Positions 43,701 to 46,186 of a stretch of 46,186 bases of DNA are shown piece after piece. A program made the position numbers and the translations under genes. Numbering within the stretch: the first letter of the stretch is position 1; every line of letters begins with the position of its first letter. The stretch covers positions 335,147 to 381,332 of the forward strand of contig NW_003546291.1 in NCBI RefSeq assembly GCF_000090795.2. Reading direction: 5' to 3'. The notes under the pieces are model-generated. The model saw only the letters and a program-made list of their open reading frames with translations. It had not been told where the DNA came from and searched no databases. Origin of the DNA: Amphimedon queenslandica. Taxonomy: Eukaryota > Porifera > Demospongiae > Haplosclerida > Niphatidae.

Positions 43701-46186
43701 TGATAGTACCTTACAATACCACATCAGTGTCATTAACTGGAGTTAATCCTAATCTTACGTACCAGATAACAGTCTCTTATATTACGTATAGTCAGGATGG
43801 GAGTGAGATTACTGGCCCTGCTAGTAATCCAGTGACACCAGTTAATGCAGTGTCATCAAGCACCAGCTCTATACAGACTATGCTTAATACAGCGTCATCA
43901 AGTACCAGCTCTATGCAGACTATCCTCAGTACTACTAGTGTTACTAGTTCACCTACTCTTACTCCTACACTATTTGAAGAAGCTAAAAATAGTAATTGTA
44001 TATAGCTTCATTTAATCTTATTGTCTTGTTCTTTTTTGTATTTAGGCCCTTATATAATTGGAGCAGCCATTGGTGGGATATTAGTAGTGTTTATCATCTT
44101 GATTATCATAGTACTTTTTGGTACAGTTATGTAAGTAATAAGTGATTATCATATTATAATTTTTTAGCATTGCAAAATATATTAATTTCAAAAAACCACC
44201 CAGTATTTAAAAATTTTTCTGTACAAGTTCTTATGTTGTAAAGAAAGTTTAGCTGATTCTAATCACAATAGAATTTTTAAAGTTGCTTAAAAATGGGCCA
44301 AAGAAGTGAAAGAACCAATTGTGTCTTGAGCCAAATTTTGTCAAAATTAAAAAGAACAAAAAATTTTTAACTTTTAAAATTTTTTAACATACTTATGTTG
44401 CATAGAAAATTTGAGCTGATTTCAATTACAATTGGATTTTTTATAAAGTTCCTGTACTATAGTATAGGGATTTTGGCAGAATTTTAAAAAAATTGAGAAG
44501 AAGAATATTATTCAATTTTATAATTTTTCCTAATACATGCCGGTATACACATGTACATGTTTTTGTCTAATTTTGCCAAAACTGAAAAAGAGAGAATTCT
44601 TCATTTCAAAAACTTTTTTCATACACATACATGTTCTTGTGTTGTGCAGAAAGTTTGAGCTGATTCTGATCAAAATTAAATTAAAAAAAATTTTTTTAAG
44701 TTGCTTCAAAATCTAGTAGAAATTTTATACTATTAGTAACGCAGTAGCATTACTAAGTAGGATTCATCCCACTCAAAATGGCTGCCACGACTTTTGCAGC
44801 CTTGCTATACTGGGAATAGTACAGGTTTTTGGCCAAATTTCACCAGAATTGAAAAGAAAAGAATTTTTCCTGATATACATGTTCTTATGTTGCGTGCAAA
44901 ATTTAAACTGATTTGGATCAAAATTTGGAATTTTTATGAATTTTAAAGTTGCTTCAGAATTGGGTAAAAGACCCTGTTAGCAATTTTGGTCAAATTTTGC
45001 AAAAATTAAAAAGGAGAGAATTTTTTATTTTTATAATTTTTTCTAATAGTTCTTATATTACACAAAAAGCTTGAGTCAAATTATTTTTTGTACAAGTAGT
45101 AATAGTAATAGAATTTTAAAATGCTACATTTACTGTATTTATAGACATAAGAGGAGACACACCACAGGGAAACTGACCTTATCTACAACAAATGACCCAA
45201 TAATCACAGCTAACAACGAATCATATGAACTCACTGCCCCTCCACCGAGATATGATGAGCTAACAGATGCAGGAAGATCAGAGCATTTAACTGATGAAGA
45301 GATGATTGGTGTACTATTGGAAACTGAGGTATCAATAAGACAAGCACTTAATGCCCAGCCAGTGCATTTGAATGATGATATACTTGATGATGAGGATGAA
45401 GAGCAAGAGATAGCAGAAGAACCTGTGTATGTGAATATTGGTAAGATATTATTTGGTTGTGATACTCTACTTTTGTTATACTATTGCCATATACTACAGG
45501 GGATCACAATGAATTCAAGCCCATACATGTCTCAGTGTTTCATTCTCATGTACTGGAGATGCATAGTAATAGTGACCAGGAATTTGATAATGAATTCAAG
45601 GTATGAACCTCTTTAAAATATGTTTTATTCATTAATACTTCATGTATAGTCTATCTCTATGACTTCTGGAGCTCCTTACACTGCCGGTAGCTCAGAAGCT
45701 AATATTCCAAAGAACAGGTTCCTCAATATATTCCCATGTAAGGAGTACTTCAATAACTTACATAATTTTCACTCTCATAACAGATGATGCAACACGAGTG
45801 GCTCTTACTACTAAAAGAGACTCTGATTATATTAATGCTTGCTTTGTTGATGTAAGTATACCATTATAAAAATGTAATATTGACTCTAAACCAATCATAT
45901 TTTACCAATAGGGATATGCAAGAAAAAACTGCTACATTGCTGCACAAGGTAATAACCTATATAGCTCTTTGCTTTATTCCTCCATCTTGCATTCATTCAT
46001 AGGTCCTTTACGTAGAACAGTTGATGACTTCTGGCACATGATCTGGGAACACAAACTCAACCATATTGTTATGCTGACTGGCATCATAGAGGCAGGAAAA
46101 GTAATGCATTATAGTAATTGACTGTATACATAATTATGCATTATTGTTGTATTGTAGAAAAAATGTCAGCAGTACTGGCCAGAGAC
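37741..46186 (+). CDS. Receptor protein tyrosine phosphatase, Ig/FN3 ectodomain (3' partial)
   Basis: Exons: 37741-37831, 37881-38270, 38329-38649, 38694-38966, 39012-39302, 39355-39636, 39685-39963, 40028-40291, 40787-41089, 41137-41466, 41521-41856, 42072-42386, 42432-42710, 42767-43063, 43111-43341, 43387-43476, 43527-43991, 44046-44130, 45145-45440, 45500-45600, 45650-45737, 45784-45851, 45912-45948, 46003-46100, 46159 to window end. Signal peptide MEMLLLLFLVSALLAQELDA. Ectodomain order: two Ig-like, five FN3, three Ig (GQYTC, GYYQC, GYYRC), five FN3, a Ser/Thr stalk with a basic RKRQ. One membrane span (~1617-1639, GGILVVFIILIIIVLFG). The cytoplasmic part has a PPxY (PPPRY, Tyr1677) and EPVYVN (Tyr1736, YxN Grb2-type). 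The phosphatase domain then begins: KNRFLNIFPYDATRVAL, DYINACFVDGY, YIAAQGPL, DDFWHMIWE, IVMLTG, QQYWPE. The catalytic HCxxGxxR lies beyond the window. Confidence 0.93.
40297..40709. mobile_element. MITE, TACTGTAGATCGGG-type ends, beside a splice donor
   Basis: The inverted ends are tactgtagatcgggaaattt and aaatttcctgatctacagta. It starts five bases into intron 8 of the phosphatase gene, right after the donor gtaca. Confidence 0.85.
44190..45090. repeat. Diverged tandem repeat filling a phosphatase-gene intron
   Basis: About five units of 160-250 bp, each with ttcttatgttgtgcagaaag, gagctgattctgatcaaaat, attttttataa, aagttgcttcaaaa and agagaattttttatttttat type blocks. Anchor blocks fall near 44229, 44390, 44634, 44882 and 45052. 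The same family occurs at 3460-3900 and 5930-6060. The intron joins the membrane-span exon to the cytoplasmic exon. Confidence 0.75.

Noticed and set aside
1-46186. tRNA, rRNA or other structured RNA genes
   Set aside because: None recognised by eye; hairpins found all belong to inverted-repeat elements.

Overview
The window looks like nuclear DNA of a demosponge, most likely Amphimedon or a close relative. This is inferred from the AT-rich sequence, many introns of only about 50-60 bp, tight gene spacing, frequent short inverted-repeat transposons, and the gene content: DEATH-ankyrin proteins, a beta-helix receptor with many membrane segments, and a long Ig/FN3 receptor tyrosine phosphatase. 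No database search was possible, so the species call is a judgement.

Layout. 1-369 (-): first two exons of a secreted or receptor protein that runs off the window. 835-1300: a large inverted-repeat element. 1710-2488 (-): a glycine-zipper protein split by a one-base frameshift. 2986-6754 (+): the C-terminal DUF4139 part of an F37C4.5-like protein, with no N-terminal half visible. 8566-12405 (+): a one-exon, 1279-residue beta-helix/multi-pass membrane protein ('gene X'). 13612-14035: a decayed copy of ankyrin coding sequence. 15689-21709 (+): a DEATH-domain, helical-domain, ankyrin protein ('gene Y') with one frameshift. 22346-22669: the 3' end of a LINE. 24033-25047 (-): a dead AIG1-type GTPase. 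25237-25692: a decayed copy of the 3' end of gene X. 25838-29448 (+): a DEATH-domain protein. 29707-37589 (+): a signal peptide, MRH-like lectin domain and IPT-like domain fused in frame to an NSF-type double AAA+ ATPase. 37741 to the window end (+): a receptor protein tyrosine phosphatase, complete at its 5' end and cut within the phosphatase domain.

The most unusual object is the MRH-IPT-NSF fusion. One continuous exon (31199-31720) carries both the end of the ectodomain and the start of the NSF core, with no internal methionine, and all exon phases fit. It would place an NSF-like ATPase behind a signal peptide. The second theme is local duplication and decay: the order X, pseudo-Y, Y, pseudo-X suggests an old tandem duplication of an X-Y unit, and a hAT-like element with an 8-bp target duplication sits in X but is absent from pseudo-X. 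The third theme is a dense load of short inverted-repeat elements, mostly in introns, two of which appear to keep a first coding exon.

Exon coordinates below were read by eye. Each junction was checked for GT/AG and for reading-frame phase across the intron.
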